A stretch of 64,000 nucleotides of DNA, taken from JAGXLC01 sp964585385. GTDB lineage: Bacteria > Bacteroidota > Bacteroidia > Bacteroidales > UBA12077. Location of the stretch: NCBI GenBank assembly GCA_964585385.1, contig CAZPDP010000004.1, positions 1 through 64,000 on the forward strand, written 5' to 3'. The notes under the pieces were generated by a model that had not been told where the DNA came from, made no database searches, and saw only the letters and a list, made by a program, of their open reading frames with translations. The position numbers and the translations under genes were made by a program. This document shows positions 15,832 through 24,459 of this stretch, in pieces; position 1 is the stretch's first letter; each line of letters opens with the position of its first letter.

Positions 15832-18459
15832 ATGGAGTCGAAAAAAATTAGGAAGGCTTTTTTGGATTTTTTCAGAGATAAATCACATGCGATTGTACCA
15901 TCAGCACCCATGGTAGTTAAGGATGATCCAACACTGATGTTTATCAACGCAGGCATGAATCAATTTAAAGATATATTTCTCGGTAATCAGAAACCACAAA
16001 ATAAAAGAGTTGCCGATACTCAGAAATGCATGCGGGTATCCGGTAAGCATAATGACCTGGAAGAAGTGGGGCACGACACTTATCACCATACCATGTTTGA
16101 AATGCTGGGAAACTGGTCTTTTGGCGATTATTTTAAGAAAGAAGCCATTGCTTTTGCATGGGAATTCCTTGTTGACAAACTGGGCATTTCTGCAGACCGA
16201 CTTTACGCAACCATTTTTGAAGGGGATGAAACGGACGGTATAGAAAAGGACACAGAAGCCCTTAAACACTGGAAGCGCCATCTCCCTGAAGAGCGGATAT
16301 TAACAGGCGATAAAAAAGACAATTTCTGGGAAATGGGCGATACAGGCCCCTGTGGTCCCTGCTCCGAAATTCATATAGATATGCGCAGCGATGAGGACCG
16401 AAAGAAAAAAGACGGTAGCAAACTGGTGAATAAAGATCACCCGGAAGTGATTGAAATATGGAACCTGGTATTTATTCAGTTCAACAGGAAAGCAGATGGA
16501 TCACTGCAAATGCTGCCACAAAAACATGTTGATACAGGTATGGGATTTGAAAGACTCTGCATGGTGATGCAAAACAAGATGTCAAGCTATGAAACCGACA
16601 TCTTCCAGAAAATTATTGCAGAGATTTCAAACATTTCCGGCAAAAAATACGGAGACAATGATAAAACAGATATCGCCATGAGGGTGATTGCCGATCATCT
16701 AAGAGCTATCTCCTTTTCTGTTGCCGACGGACAACTGCCTTCCAATAATAAAGCCGGCTATGTAATTCGCCGGATTCTAAGAAGAGCGGTTCGATACGGA
16801 TATACCTACCTGGAACAAAAAGAACCGGTAATTTACAGGCTTGTCCCCACCTTGATTGAAGTAATGGGCGAGGCCTTTCCTGAACTGCAAGATCAGCAGG
16901 AACTGATTGAAAAGGTTATAAAAGAAGAAGAACAAGCATTTCTTAAAACCCTGGATGTGGGCATTAAAATGCTTGACCAGGTTATTGAAAGAACCCTGAA
17001 GGAAAACCTGAAAGTTGTGGATGGCAAAACAGCCTTTGAACTCTACGATACGTACGGATTTCCTCTTGACCTGACGGAACTAATTCTCAAAGAGCATGAC
17101 CTGGTAGTAAACCGAAAAGAATTCAACCAGGAGCTGGAAAAACAAAAATCCCGCTCTCGCAGCGCAACAAAAATTGAAACAGGCGATTGGATTAAGTTGC
17201 ATGAAGATAATGACGAAGAATTTATCGGTTACGATTACCTGGAAACGGATGTAAAGATTACCCAATACAGGAAAATCAAATCAAAAGGAAAAGAACTGTA
17301 TCAGTTAATCTTCAACTTTACACCCTTCTATGCCGAATCGGGGGGACAGGTAGGTGATACAGGGTACATTGTGGGAAATGGTGAAAAAATAAACATCATC
17401 GACACAAAAAAGGAGAATAATGTTTCGGTCCATTATGCCACTAAGCTCCCCAGCGATCCTTCAGCTTCTTTCAGAGCTGTTGTGGATAGCGCTAAAAGAA
17501 GGAATGCTGCCAACAACCACACAGCTACCCACCTGTTGCATCATGCATTACGTGAAATTCTTGGTGAACATGTAGAACAGAAAGGTTCCCTGGTACACCC
17601 TGATTATCTTAGGTTTGACTATTCCCATTTCCAGAAACCAACCAAAGAGGAGCTGGAAAAGATAGAGAAAATTGTAAACTATCTCATACGAAGAAATCAC
17701 TCCAGGGAAGAAAAACGCGAGGTGCCCGTGAAAGAGGCCAAAGCGATGGGTGCAACTGCGCTCTTCGGAGAAAAGTACAGCGACCTGGTCAGAGTTATTA
17801 AGTTTGGCGATACAGTAGAACTTTGCGGCGGAACCCATGTGGAAGCAACCGGTCAAATAGGTTTTTTCAAGATTACGGCAGAAACAGCCATATCAGCAGG
17901 TATAAGGAGAATTGAAGCCGTCACAGCAGACAAGGCTGAACAATATATCCGGGCAAACCTCAATAGACTGGAAGAAATAAGCAACCTGCTCAATAATCCA
18001 AGCGATCCGAAAAAAAATGTAGAAAAACTTATACAGGAAAATGCTAAACTAAATAAAGATATAGAACATCTACAAAAAGACCAGGTTAAAAATGTTAAGG
18101 CTGATTTGCTGAACAAAACTGAAAAAATTAACGGGATCAATTTCATTTCAGATGTAATAGAAATTGAATCAGCTGGTGCAATGAAAGATATGGCCTTCCA
18201 ACTGAAAAACGAGGTGGATAACCTTATTCTTTTCCTTGGAGCCAGCATCAAAGGCAAAGCCAACCTGTCTCTTATGATATCCGAAAACCTGGTAAAAGAC
18301 AAAAATCTGAATGCCGGAGAAATTATCAGTGAAGCTGCTAAAGAAATTCAAGGCGGAGGAGGTGGACAGCCTTTCTTTGCCACAGCAGGAGGCAAAAAAC
18401 CAGAAAAATTACAGGCAGCGCTGGATAAAGGAAAAAAATTAATCACTGAAAAGGTCTAA
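15832..18459 (+). CDS. alaS: alanyl-tRNA synthetase
   Basis: 875 residues, normal length. It charges tRNA-Ala and edits mischarged Ser and Gly. The class II core is N-terminal (KIRKAFLDFF, GKHNDLEEVG, EMLGNWSFGDYF). The editing domain has the zinc/active-site motifs HTATHLLH near residue 562 and CGGTH near 664. The C-Ala domain ends with a glycine run before QPFFATAGG. Divergent from the M23 genes. There is no T-box or obvious attenuator in the 150-base leader region; nothing truncates the gene. Confidence 0.98.
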   Translation: MESKKIRKAFLDFFRDKSHAIVPSAPMVVKDDPTLMFINAGMNQFKDIFLGNQKPQNKRVADTQKCMRVSGKHNDLEEVGHDTYHHTMFEMLGNWSFGDYFKKEAIAFAWEFLVDKLGISADRLYATIFEGDETDGIEKDTEALKHWKRHLPEERILTGDKKDNFWEMGDTGPCGPCSEIHIDMRSDEDRKKKDGSKLVNKDHPEVIEIWNLVFIQFNRKADGSLQMLPQKHVDTGMGFERLCMVMQNKMSSYETDIFQKIIAEISNISGKKYGDNDKTDIAMRVIADHLRAISFSVADGQLPSNNKAGYVIRRILRRAVRYGYTYLEQKEPVIYRLVPTLIEVMGEAFPELQDQQELIEKVIKEEEQAFLKTLDVGIKMLDQVIERTLKENLKVVDGKTAFELYDTYGFPLDLTELILKEHDLVVNRKEFNQELEKQKSRSRSATKIETGDWIKLHEDNDEEFIGYDYLETDVKITQYRKIKSKGKELYQLIFNFTPFYAESGGQVGDTGYIVGNGEKINIIDTKKENNVSVHYATKLPSDPSASFRAVVDSAKRRNAANNHTATHLLHHALREILGEHVEQKGSLVHPDYLRFDYSHFQKPTKEELEKIEKIVNYLIRRNHSREEKREVPVKEAKAMGATALFGEKYSDLVRVIKFGDTVELCGGTHVEATGQIGFFKITAETAISAGIRRIEAVTADKAEQYIRANLNRLEEISNLLNNPSDPKKNVEKLIQENAKLNKDIEHLQKDQVKNVKADLLNKTEKINGINFISDVIEIESAGAMKDMAFQLKNEVDNLILFLGASIKGKANLSLMISENLVKDKNLNAGEIISEAAKEIQGGGGGQPFFATAGGKKPEKLQAALDKGKKLITEKV

Positions 18460-18482
18460 ATAGACAACCGGCACAGTTGTTC

Positions 18483-19070
18483 TCAGTCTTTAGAAAAGAT
18501 TATAACAAAATCTCTGTCCGGCATAAAATGGGTCTTTTCCCACCAACAGAGCCTGTTTTTGTCTTTCACCTCAATAGAGTCAGGTTCATAAGAGCATGAA
18601 TCTATACAAATATTTGATGGAACAAGCAGCTGAAACTCGGCTTTTTCCAATGGCCTACCCCATTTTCTGGTAGTTGTAAGAATATACCTGGCTCTGTTTT
18701 TCAGAAGCCCTTGCTGATAATAAATTCGATAGTTCCCCCTACCATTTGCTGGAATAGAGTTTACCTGTAAATGCTCCTTAGTCATTAGTCTTAATTACAG
18801 GACATCTGGGAATGATAGAATCTACATGGTTTCTGTTTTCAAAATGATAAGGCATGTAATGGATTATTGCGTCTTTTACCGGTTTACCATTGGCATCGAG
18901 CACCTTGCCTGTAAAATCAGCTTTTGTGCGGCAATTGAATGGTTGGGTTCCCAAAGTGGGGTTGTTTTCATGAACCATTCAGTAAAAATCTTTGTACCAA
19001 CTGCTATAAAGAAGGAAAAACTGCATAACCGGGTACTTGCCCTTCTCCGGTGGTCCGCAAGATGAGTCAT
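18483..19070 (-). pseudogene. broken gene for a small secreted protein with a carboxypeptidase-regulatory-like domain
   Basis: Three overlapping minus-strand frames look like parts of one protein. The middle part (18778-18978) contains FTGKVLDANGKPVKDAIIHY, typical of a carboxypeptidase regulatory-like beta-sandwich. The last part (18483-18785) continues with RGNYRIYYQQ and ends HFMPDRDFVI. They are in different frames and overlap by eight bases, so at least one frameshift separates them. The 5' part (18876-19070) is in the frame of the last and has hydrophobic residues (LCSFSFFIAVG) that may be a relict signal. Sequencing error is an alternative to real decay. Function unknown. Confidence 0.5.
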
Positions 19071-19121
19071 TATTCACAAAGATTTAATAATGAACGTTCT
19101 ATAGTAAGTTTAGATATAAAC

Positions 19122-19676
19122 CTATAGCCTTATCCCAAATCTAAGTAATCCGCCTGTCGATATATCTCCGTTAAAATAGTTCTGGGTAAAGAGCTTCAAG
19201 CCCAACAGGTATTTCTCAGTTAAGAGATAATCATACCTAAGTATAATATTGTAACCGAAACTGTTCCTTTTATCAAAAGCGTAATTGTTCCTGTCGATAT
19301 AACCATCTATCCATTCATCAGAAGCTTCATAAAAATCTGAAACATTCATATAAGAGAATCCGAAACCCAGCTTTACATCATGCTTTTTTAACTGAGAAAA
19401 AGGAGACCACAGAACATTTAGGTTCCCCTGAACGAATGATGAGCTAACGTATACCCCAAAATCACTTTTCCCATAATGCAGGTCAACTGCAGCGCTAAAA
19501 CTCTCATTTAACCTGTATTGCAGCCCATTCTCCAGAGCCAGTGTAATCATATCTCCACTACCATGAAGAGAAGAACCTGCTCCAAAAGTAAGGCTTACAG
19601 AGGACAAACCCTTATCTTGTGCGATAATTGAGGGTAAAGACGCAAGACACATTAATAATACAAGCAATTTTTTCAT
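19122..19676 (-). CDS. small outer-membrane beta-barrel protein
   Basis: 184 residues with a clear signal peptide (about 1-19, ending IIAQ). The rest alternates polar and hydrophobic residues in short strands with aromatic girdles (LQYRLNESFSAAVDLHYG, LRYDYLLTEKYLLGLKLF), as in eight-stranded barrels of the OmpA/OmpW-like size. No plug or periplasmic domain and no family-specific motif that I recognise. The last residues (LRFGIRL) lack the usual terminal Phe. Next to a broken gene and a separate 285-base AT-rich gap before the Lrp regulator. Confidence 0.65.
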   Translation of the reverse strand: MKKLLVLLMCLASLPSIIAQDKGLSSVSLTFGAGSSLHGSGDMITLALENGLQYRLNESFSAAVDLHYGKSDFGVYVSSSFVQGNLNVLWSPFSQLKKHDVKLGFGFSYMNVSDFYEASDEWIDGYIDRNNYAFDKRNSFGYNIILRYDYLLTEKYLLGLKLFTQNYFNGDISTGGLLRFGIRL

Positions 19677-19961
19677 AATTTAAAAATTAGTGATTCAACA
19701 ACTACTTTATCATCGAAATAAAAGAGAAATAAAAAATTAACAATACTGGGTTTATCAGAATATATGCGAATATAAGAATCTTAATTGAAATAATATAAAA
19801 ACAGGCAAAACATCAAAAAGGTGACTCTTGCTTACTTTTACTGAATATTATTTACAAATCATAATATTTAAAGGCACTTATATTAAAATAATTAATTAAA
19901 ATTTGAATTTATGTTAACTATTTATATTTTTATGCTAATTTAATAACAAATTCAAAATAAA

Positions 19962-20423
19962 ATGGACAAAAAGATTAAAATCGATAACACAGACAGGAAA
20001 ATTCTATCTTATCTGATACATGATGCGCGAAAGCCTTTTCTGGAAATAGCCAGGGAATGTGGTATATCAGGTGCAGCCATTCACCAGCGCATTCGCAAAC
20101 TGGAAGAAAAGGGAGTTGTTGAAGGCTCTAAATTCAAAGTCAGACCTCAAAGTGTCGGTTACGACCTTTGTGTATTTGTTGGTGTTTACCTGGATCAGGC
20201 TCACATGTATAAAAATGTGGTTAAAGCTTTTCAGGACATTCCGGAGATTGTGGAATGTCATTACACTACCGGCGAATATGCATTGCTGTTGAAAATGTAC
20301 TGTGAAAGCAACCAACACCTGATGGATATTCTGGTAAATACTATTCAGAATATAAACGGGGTATCCCGTACAGAAACATTTATATCACTGGAACAAACAA
20401 TTAACAGGGATTTTGAGATATAA
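19962..20423 (+). CDS. Lrp/AsnC family transcriptional regulator
   Basis: 153 residues. The N-terminal winged helix-turn-helix is plain: DNTDRKILSYLIHDARKPFLEIAREC, then GISGAAIHQRIRKLEEKGVVEG. It is followed by the RAM/AsnC effector-binding domain (about 70-150) that mediates octamer formation and amino-acid sensing. Which ligand it senses cannot be told. It stands alone, downstream of an AT-rich 285-base gap, and upstream of a START-domain gene in the same direction 55 bases on. Confidence 0.92.
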   Translation: MDKKIKIDNTDRKILSYLIHDARKPFLEIARECGISGAAIHQRIRKLEEKGVVEGSKFKVRPQSVGYDLCVFVGVYLDQAHMYKNVVKAFQDIPEIVECHYTTGEYALLLKMYCESNQHLMDILVNTIQNINGVSRTETFISLEQTINRDFEI

Positions 20424-20478
20424 AACAGTTTAGTGAACTGAATGCCGTGATTTGATGTTTAAAGAAAAACATTTCATC

Positions 20479-21087
20479 ATGCGTATTTATATAAGAATAT
20501 CTTTGATATTAACCTTATTAATGATTGCAGGTAATGTATATGCAGAAGATGACTGGAGGCTCCGAAAGGAAAAAAACGGCATAAAAGTATATACTAAAGA
20601 GCGTGTAGAGACTCACATATACATGTATAAAGTCATTACTGAAATCAAGGCGACCCCTGAGAAAGTATACAACCAAGCTGTTGATTTCAGGGAAAATTTG
20701 AAATACATGGAGCTGGTGGATTCACTTGCTTCCTTAAATCATGAAAATGACCAGCGTTACATAAACTATATGCGTTTTGACATGCCCTGGCCCTTGACCA
20801 ACCGGGAGATGGTTATGGATATGAAGGTCAGGAAAAAAGATAATACCATATTTCTGGAATCCAACAATCTATCCGGTTATATTAAAAAAAATGAAGGGCT
20901 TGTGCAGATAAAAGACTTTCATGAAGAATGGGAAATCAGACCTTCCAATACACCGGGTAAAACAAGAGTCCAGGTAACCGGATGGGTGAATCCCGGGGGT
21001 AAGATACCTGCCTGGGTCGTCAACCTTTTTAGTGTGAGGACACCATACCGTTTCATTTCAGGCATTCGTCAGGAATTGGAAAAATAA
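20479..21087 (+). CDS. exported START-domain protein
   Basis: About 202 residues. A signal peptide (MRIYIRIS... to VYAE) leads into a START/SRPBCC-like lipid-binding fold: DWRLRKEKNGIKVYTKE at the beginning, the MPWPLTNREMV core, and the GWVNPGGKIPAWVVN segment, all of which are family hallmarks. It probably binds a hydrophobic ligand in the periplasm; ligand unknown. I prefer the ATG at 20479 because it gives a clean signal peptide; ATG 20455 or TTG 20452 would add eight or nine residues. The stop is seven bases from the end of a convergent partial gene. Confidence 0.82.
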   Translation: MRIYIRISLILTLLMIAGNVYAEDDWRLRKEKNGIKVYTKERVETHIYMYKVITEIKATPEKVYNQAVDFRENLKYMELVDSLASLNHENDQRYINYMRFDMPWPLTNREMVMDMKVRKKDNTIFLESNNLSGYIKKNEGLVQIKDFHEEWEIRPSNTPGKTRVQVTGWVNPGGKIPAWVVNLFSVRTPYRFISGIRQELEK

Positions 21088-21094
21088 ATTTCTA

Positions 21095-21192
21095 TTAATT
21101 CTTAAAGTAAAACTTCCTCAATCTGTCCTTATATACTTTCAACCGGGGTAAGTTATTGTGGTTACCCTCTTCAATAAGCAATATCTCCTTTT
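21095..21192 (-). CDS. C-terminal fragment of an alpha/beta hydrolase, cut by the assembly gap
   Basis: Only about 32 residues can be read before the N-run. They end KFYFKN and contain EEGNHNNLPR, which looks like the catalytic-His loop (GxHN) near the C-terminus of serine hydrolases with an alpha/beta fold; the following YKDRLRKF helix fits too. The rest is hidden in, or lost to, the gap. Convergent with the START gene. Assignment rests on a single short motif. Confidence 0.45.
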
Positions 21193-21292
21193 NNNNNNNN
21201 NNNNNNNNNNNNNNNNNNNNNNNNNNNNNNNNNNNNNNNNNNNNNNNNNNNNNNNNNNNNNNNNNNNNNNNNNNNNNNNNNNNNNNNNNNNN
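21193..21292. other. assembly gap (100 N)
   Basis: A run of exactly 100 N, the conventional placeholder for a scaffold join of unknown length. True length and content are unknown; most of a hydrolase gene is probably missing here. Confidence 0.98.
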
Positions 21293-21316
21293 CTTTTTAC
21301 TTTCACGAATCTGTAT

Positions 21317-21324
21317 TACTTTTG
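21317..21324 (+). promoter_or_regulatory. candidate -7 box next to the U32 peptidase start
   Basis: TACTTTTG fits TAnnTTTG but is only two bases before the first ATG (21326), so either translation starts further in (for example ATG 21332, with a nearly leaderless mRNA) or the match is by chance. A -33 element would fall at the gap edge. Confidence 0.25.
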
Positions 21325-21325
21325 C

Positions 21326-23320
21326 ATGAGCATGAATCAAAAACAACATAAACCCGAATTATTACTTCCTGCAGGAAATACAGAAGCCTTCTATGCTGCA
21401 GCGGAAGGAGGCGCAGATGCTGTCTACCTTGGTTTGCGTAAATTCAACGCCCGAGAAAGGGCTGATAATTTCACGCTTAGCCAGTTACAGGCTTTACTTT
21501 TAGAGGCCAAGAAGAAAAACATTAAGGTATATCTTACTCTTAACACAGTAGTCAAAAATAAAGAACTCCCGGAACTTATTGATACGCTGTACGCCCTCAC
21601 TCAAACCAGTATATCTGCGTTAATCATACAGGACTGGGGAGCTTATCACCTGATTAAGAACTATTTCACCAATTTAAAAATTCATGCAAGCACCCAAATG
21701 GGAAATCATAATTCCCTGGGAGGAACTTATTCTGAAAAACTTGGTTTTGAGCGCGTAATTTTTGCGCGGGAACTTACACAAAAAGAAATCCAGGCCATCC
21801 GGGATAAGTCAAATGTGGAAACGGAAGTTTTTGGTCATGGCGCCCTTTGCTACTCATTTTCAGGGATGTGCCTTTTCAGCAGCTACCTTGGTGGAATGAG
21901 TGCAAACCGTGGAAATTGCATGCAACCTTGCCGCAGGCTTTACTATGACGGCTCTGATAAAAAATATATTTTCAGTCTTAAAGACAATGAACTCATCGAC
22001 TATATTCCTGAAATCATTAACCTTGGAGTAGCTTCTTTAAAGATTGAAGGAAGACTTAAACCAGCGGAATATGTTTACGAGGTGGCCAAAGCATACAGAA
22101 TGGCTCTCGACAACCCGGATAAACTGGAAGATGCCAAACAGCTGCTAAAATATGACATGGGCCGGGAAAAAACATCTTATTACTTTGGGCAGGATGTCGG
22201 TGAAGCCATTACAGAGAGCCCAAACACGGGAATATTTCTTGGAGCTGTTAAGGAAGCTGATTCTGAAGGTTTCACATTTACTTCACGCGAAAAACTTCAG
22301 CAGGGCAACAGAATATGGATTCGTTCTCCTAAAGGCAAGAATCGCCAGGCAATCAAACTAAAAGATTTTGAAGCAAAGGATGAAAGCACCATATGGGTAA
22401 AAGCTCAAAATCATAAAATAAACAAGGGTGATGAGGTCTACCTGGCCAACCTCAGACAAAAAAAGTTTCCCGGCAAATTTCCGCAAAAAGGGAAAACTTT
22501 ACAGGATAAAATGGTTGACATTCAACAGAAGCACATATTCAAAAACCTGGTTAAACCAGGCAAACTTGATAAAGAACAAATTTTCCTGAGGATTGACAGT
22601 ATAAAATGGTTAAAAAAAGTTCCTTTTCAGGAAATTGACAATCTTATCATCAACCTTCCGGAAAATGAATGGAATAAGCTGGACGTTTCCTCTTTCCTAA
22701 TGCAAAAAAACGCTAGTAAAATCTTTTTCGAACTCCCTAAATTCATCCCTGAAAACAAAATTAAGTTCTATAAATCCCTGTTTTATAAATTTAATCAGCA
22801 GGGATATTATAATTTCATAGTTAGTCATTTATCTCAAAAACTTATCATCCCCAAAAAATCAACCATTGCAACTAATGAAAACGTCTACACATTCAATGAT
22901 GCTGCCATCCGGCATCTGCGGGAAGAAAATATAAAACTGTTTACCTATCCCCTAGAAAATGATCAAGAAAATCTTGAATCCATAAGCGATAAAAAAGGTA
23001 TTGTTCCTGTATATTATTACCCCGAATTATTTTATTCCAGAATGCCTGTGCAAACAGAGAAAAATATTATCAGGGATGATAAAGATTATGAATTCATAAA
23101 AACCCGGAAAAATGGCTTAACAGTTGTAATACCCAAAGCGCCGGTAGCTCAAACTCAATACAAAGATATGTTAAGAGAATTGGGTTACGGAAGGTTTTTA
23201 ATTGATGTCAGCTATGAAAAACCCTCAGACAACCGTTTACATTCCATTATCAGGAAGCTGAAAAACTCCGAACAAATTCAACCCTCCAGCAACTTTAATA
23301 TGAAAATGGGATTAACTTAA
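21326..23320 (+). CDS. U32 family peptidase-like protein (tRNA/rRNA hydroxylation type)
   Basis: About 664 residues. The N-terminal U32 domain opens with PELLLPAGNTEAFYAAAEGGADAVYLG (first half of the signature), then VFGHGALCYSFSGMCLFSS and the cysteine-bearing GNCMQPCRR, the four-Cys iron-sulfur site of this family. E. coli relatives TrhP and RlhA use it with prephenate to hydroxylate tRNA wobble uridine or 23S rRNA; peptidase activity was the older claim. The C-terminal region (about 380-660) is an extra domain found in the longer members. The ATG at 21326 (MSMNQK) or 21332 lies 33 or 39 bases past the gap; the reading frame seen through the N-run is meaningless. Confidence 0.88.
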   Translation: MSMNQKQHKPELLLPAGNTEAFYAAAEGGADAVYLGLRKFNARERADNFTLSQLQALLLEAKKKNIKVYLTLNTVVKNKELPELIDTLYALTQTSISALIIQDWGAYHLIKNYFTNLKIHASTQMGNHNSLGGTYSEKLGFERVIFARELTQKEIQAIRDKSNVETEVFGHGALCYSFSGMCLFSSYLGGMSANRGNCMQPCRRLYYDGSDKKYIFSLKDNELIDYIPEIINLGVASLKIEGRLKPAEYVYEVAKAYRMALDNPDKLEDAKQLLKYDMGREKTSYYFGQDVGEAITESPNTGIFLGAVKEADSEGFTFTSREKLQQGNRIWIRSPKGKNRQAIKLKDFEAKDESTIWVKAQNHKINKGDEVYLANLRQKKFPGKFPQKGKTLQDKMVDIQQKHIFKNLVKPGKLDKEQIFLRIDSIKWLKKVPFQEIDNLIINLPENEWNKLDVSSFLMQKNASKIFFELPKFIPENKIKFYKSLFYKFNQQGYYNFIVSHLSQKLIIPKKSTIATNENVYTFNDAAIRHLREENIKLFTYPLENDQENLESISDKKGIVPVYYYPELFYSRMPVQTEKNIIRDDKDYEFIKTRKNGLTVVIPKAPVAQTQYKDMLRELGYGRFLIDVSYEKPSDNRLHSIIRKLKNSEQIQPSSNFNMKMGLT

Positions 23321-23418
23321 CCTTTGAATTTCAGAGTCTTTTGCACACAAATCTTTTTATCAGTTATTGAACATGATAGACTTCTGAGTGTTTTCATATA
23401 AAAAACACAGAAAGCATA

Positions 23419-24090
23419 ATGCAATTTTTAAGTCATATAACACCCAAAAAAGCCAGAGAGCAACAAATAGAACTGGCTAAAAAATTAGTACTCACAGGTG
23501 GGCCTGAAAACATCAAAATTGTCGCAGGTGTGGATGTAGCCTTTTTCAAAAAGCCGCCAACAGGTTTTTGTGCTGTCTCATTATTTAAATACCCGGAGAT
23601 GGAATACCTGAAGTCTTATACAGAACTGGACATAATCGGTTATCCATACATTCCCGGACTTTTAAGCTATCGTGAAGGCGACCTGATTCTGGAAACCATA
23701 AAAAAGGTTAAAGAAAATGTGGACGTCTATCTATTCGATGGCCAGGGTATAGCACATCCCAGGGGCTTTGGTCTTGCTTCCCACATGGGCCTGCTCATTG
23801 ACAAACCATCTATTGGCTGCGCCAAAAACTGGTTTTATGGAGAATATAAAGAACCCGATAATTACAAAGGAGCCAAAAGCGATTTGAAAGATGAAAATGG
23901 AAAAAACATAGGAACGGTTTTAAGAACAAGGGACGAAACCAATCCGGTTTTCGTTTCACCCGGGCATAAAATCGGAATTAAAGAAGCAAATAACATTGTT
24001 TTAAATTGCGCTACAGAGTATAGAATACCAGAACCACTTCGTAAAGCAGACCAGGAAGCTGAAAGATATATGAAGGAAGGAGATGTTTAA
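23419..24090 (+). CDS. nfi: endonuclease V
   Basis: 223 residues, normal for the family. It cuts DNA one phosphate 3' of deaminated bases, mainly hypoxanthine, and starts their repair. Catalytic acidic residues are visible in AGVDVAFF near residue 37 and DGQGIAHPRGFGLASHMGL near 109. The SIGCAKNWFYG segment near 133 is another family block. A weak hairpin (about 23382-23413) sits between the U32 stop and this start and may end the upstream transcript. No partner genes; the following 369 bases are empty. Confidence 0.94.
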   Translation: MQFLSHITPKKAREQQIELAKKLVLTGGPENIKIVAGVDVAFFKKPPTGFCAVSLFKYPEMEYLKSYTELDIIGYPYIPGLLSYREGDLILETIKKVKENVDVYLFDGQGIAHPRGFGLASHMGLLIDKPSIGCAKNWFYGEYKEPDNYKGAKSDLKDENGKNIGTVLRTRDETNPVFVSPGHKIGIKEANNIVLNCATEYRIPEPLRKADQEAERYMKEGDV

Positions 24091-24459
24091 TTGAATAGCT
24101 AAGAATCCATGAATGGATAGAATACGGATAAGATGGATAAACCAGGGATAAAAATCTGAGTTAAAGGTCTCATATCGGTGTTCTGCCAGGATAGCCTCAA
24201 ATCCAGCTTTCAGAAGGGATAATTGCGCGTATAACTTTTCATTGCATCATTGTTGAATGTTTGAACAAACTGATATTTGCCATTAAGAAAAAAAGATTCA
24301 AAGATCGCAAGAAATCCGAAATCAGGAACTCTCAACACGCAACATTAAACTTTAAACTTCAATCGTTAGCTGACAGACATCTGGCATCTGGTATCAAGTA
24401 TCTTTAAATTCTACCATCAAATATTTAATACCCAAGCTATTTTCCGGCATCACAAAAAA
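24091..24459. other. intergenic region without a recognisable gene
   Basis: 369 bases between convergent nfi and hydE. Short ORFs have no coding character. A few short direct echoes are present (ATGGATAGA / ATGGATAAA near 24111-24143; CATCTGGCATCTGG near 24377-24390). I see no terminator with a clear stem and T-run. Confidence 0.5.

Noticed and set aside
17853..18302. A 149-residue minus-strand ORF inside alaS
   Set aside because: It is antisense to a conserved part of alaS and shows no family features.
21158..21325. Extension of the U32 gene to the left through the N-run
   Set aside because: The frame includes 34 unknown residues and no start that can be trusted; the conserved domain begins right after ATG 21326/21332.
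24100..24400. Possible CRISPR or tandem repeat near ATGGATAGA / ATGGATAAA
   Set aside because: Only two short, unequal echoes with no regular spacing.
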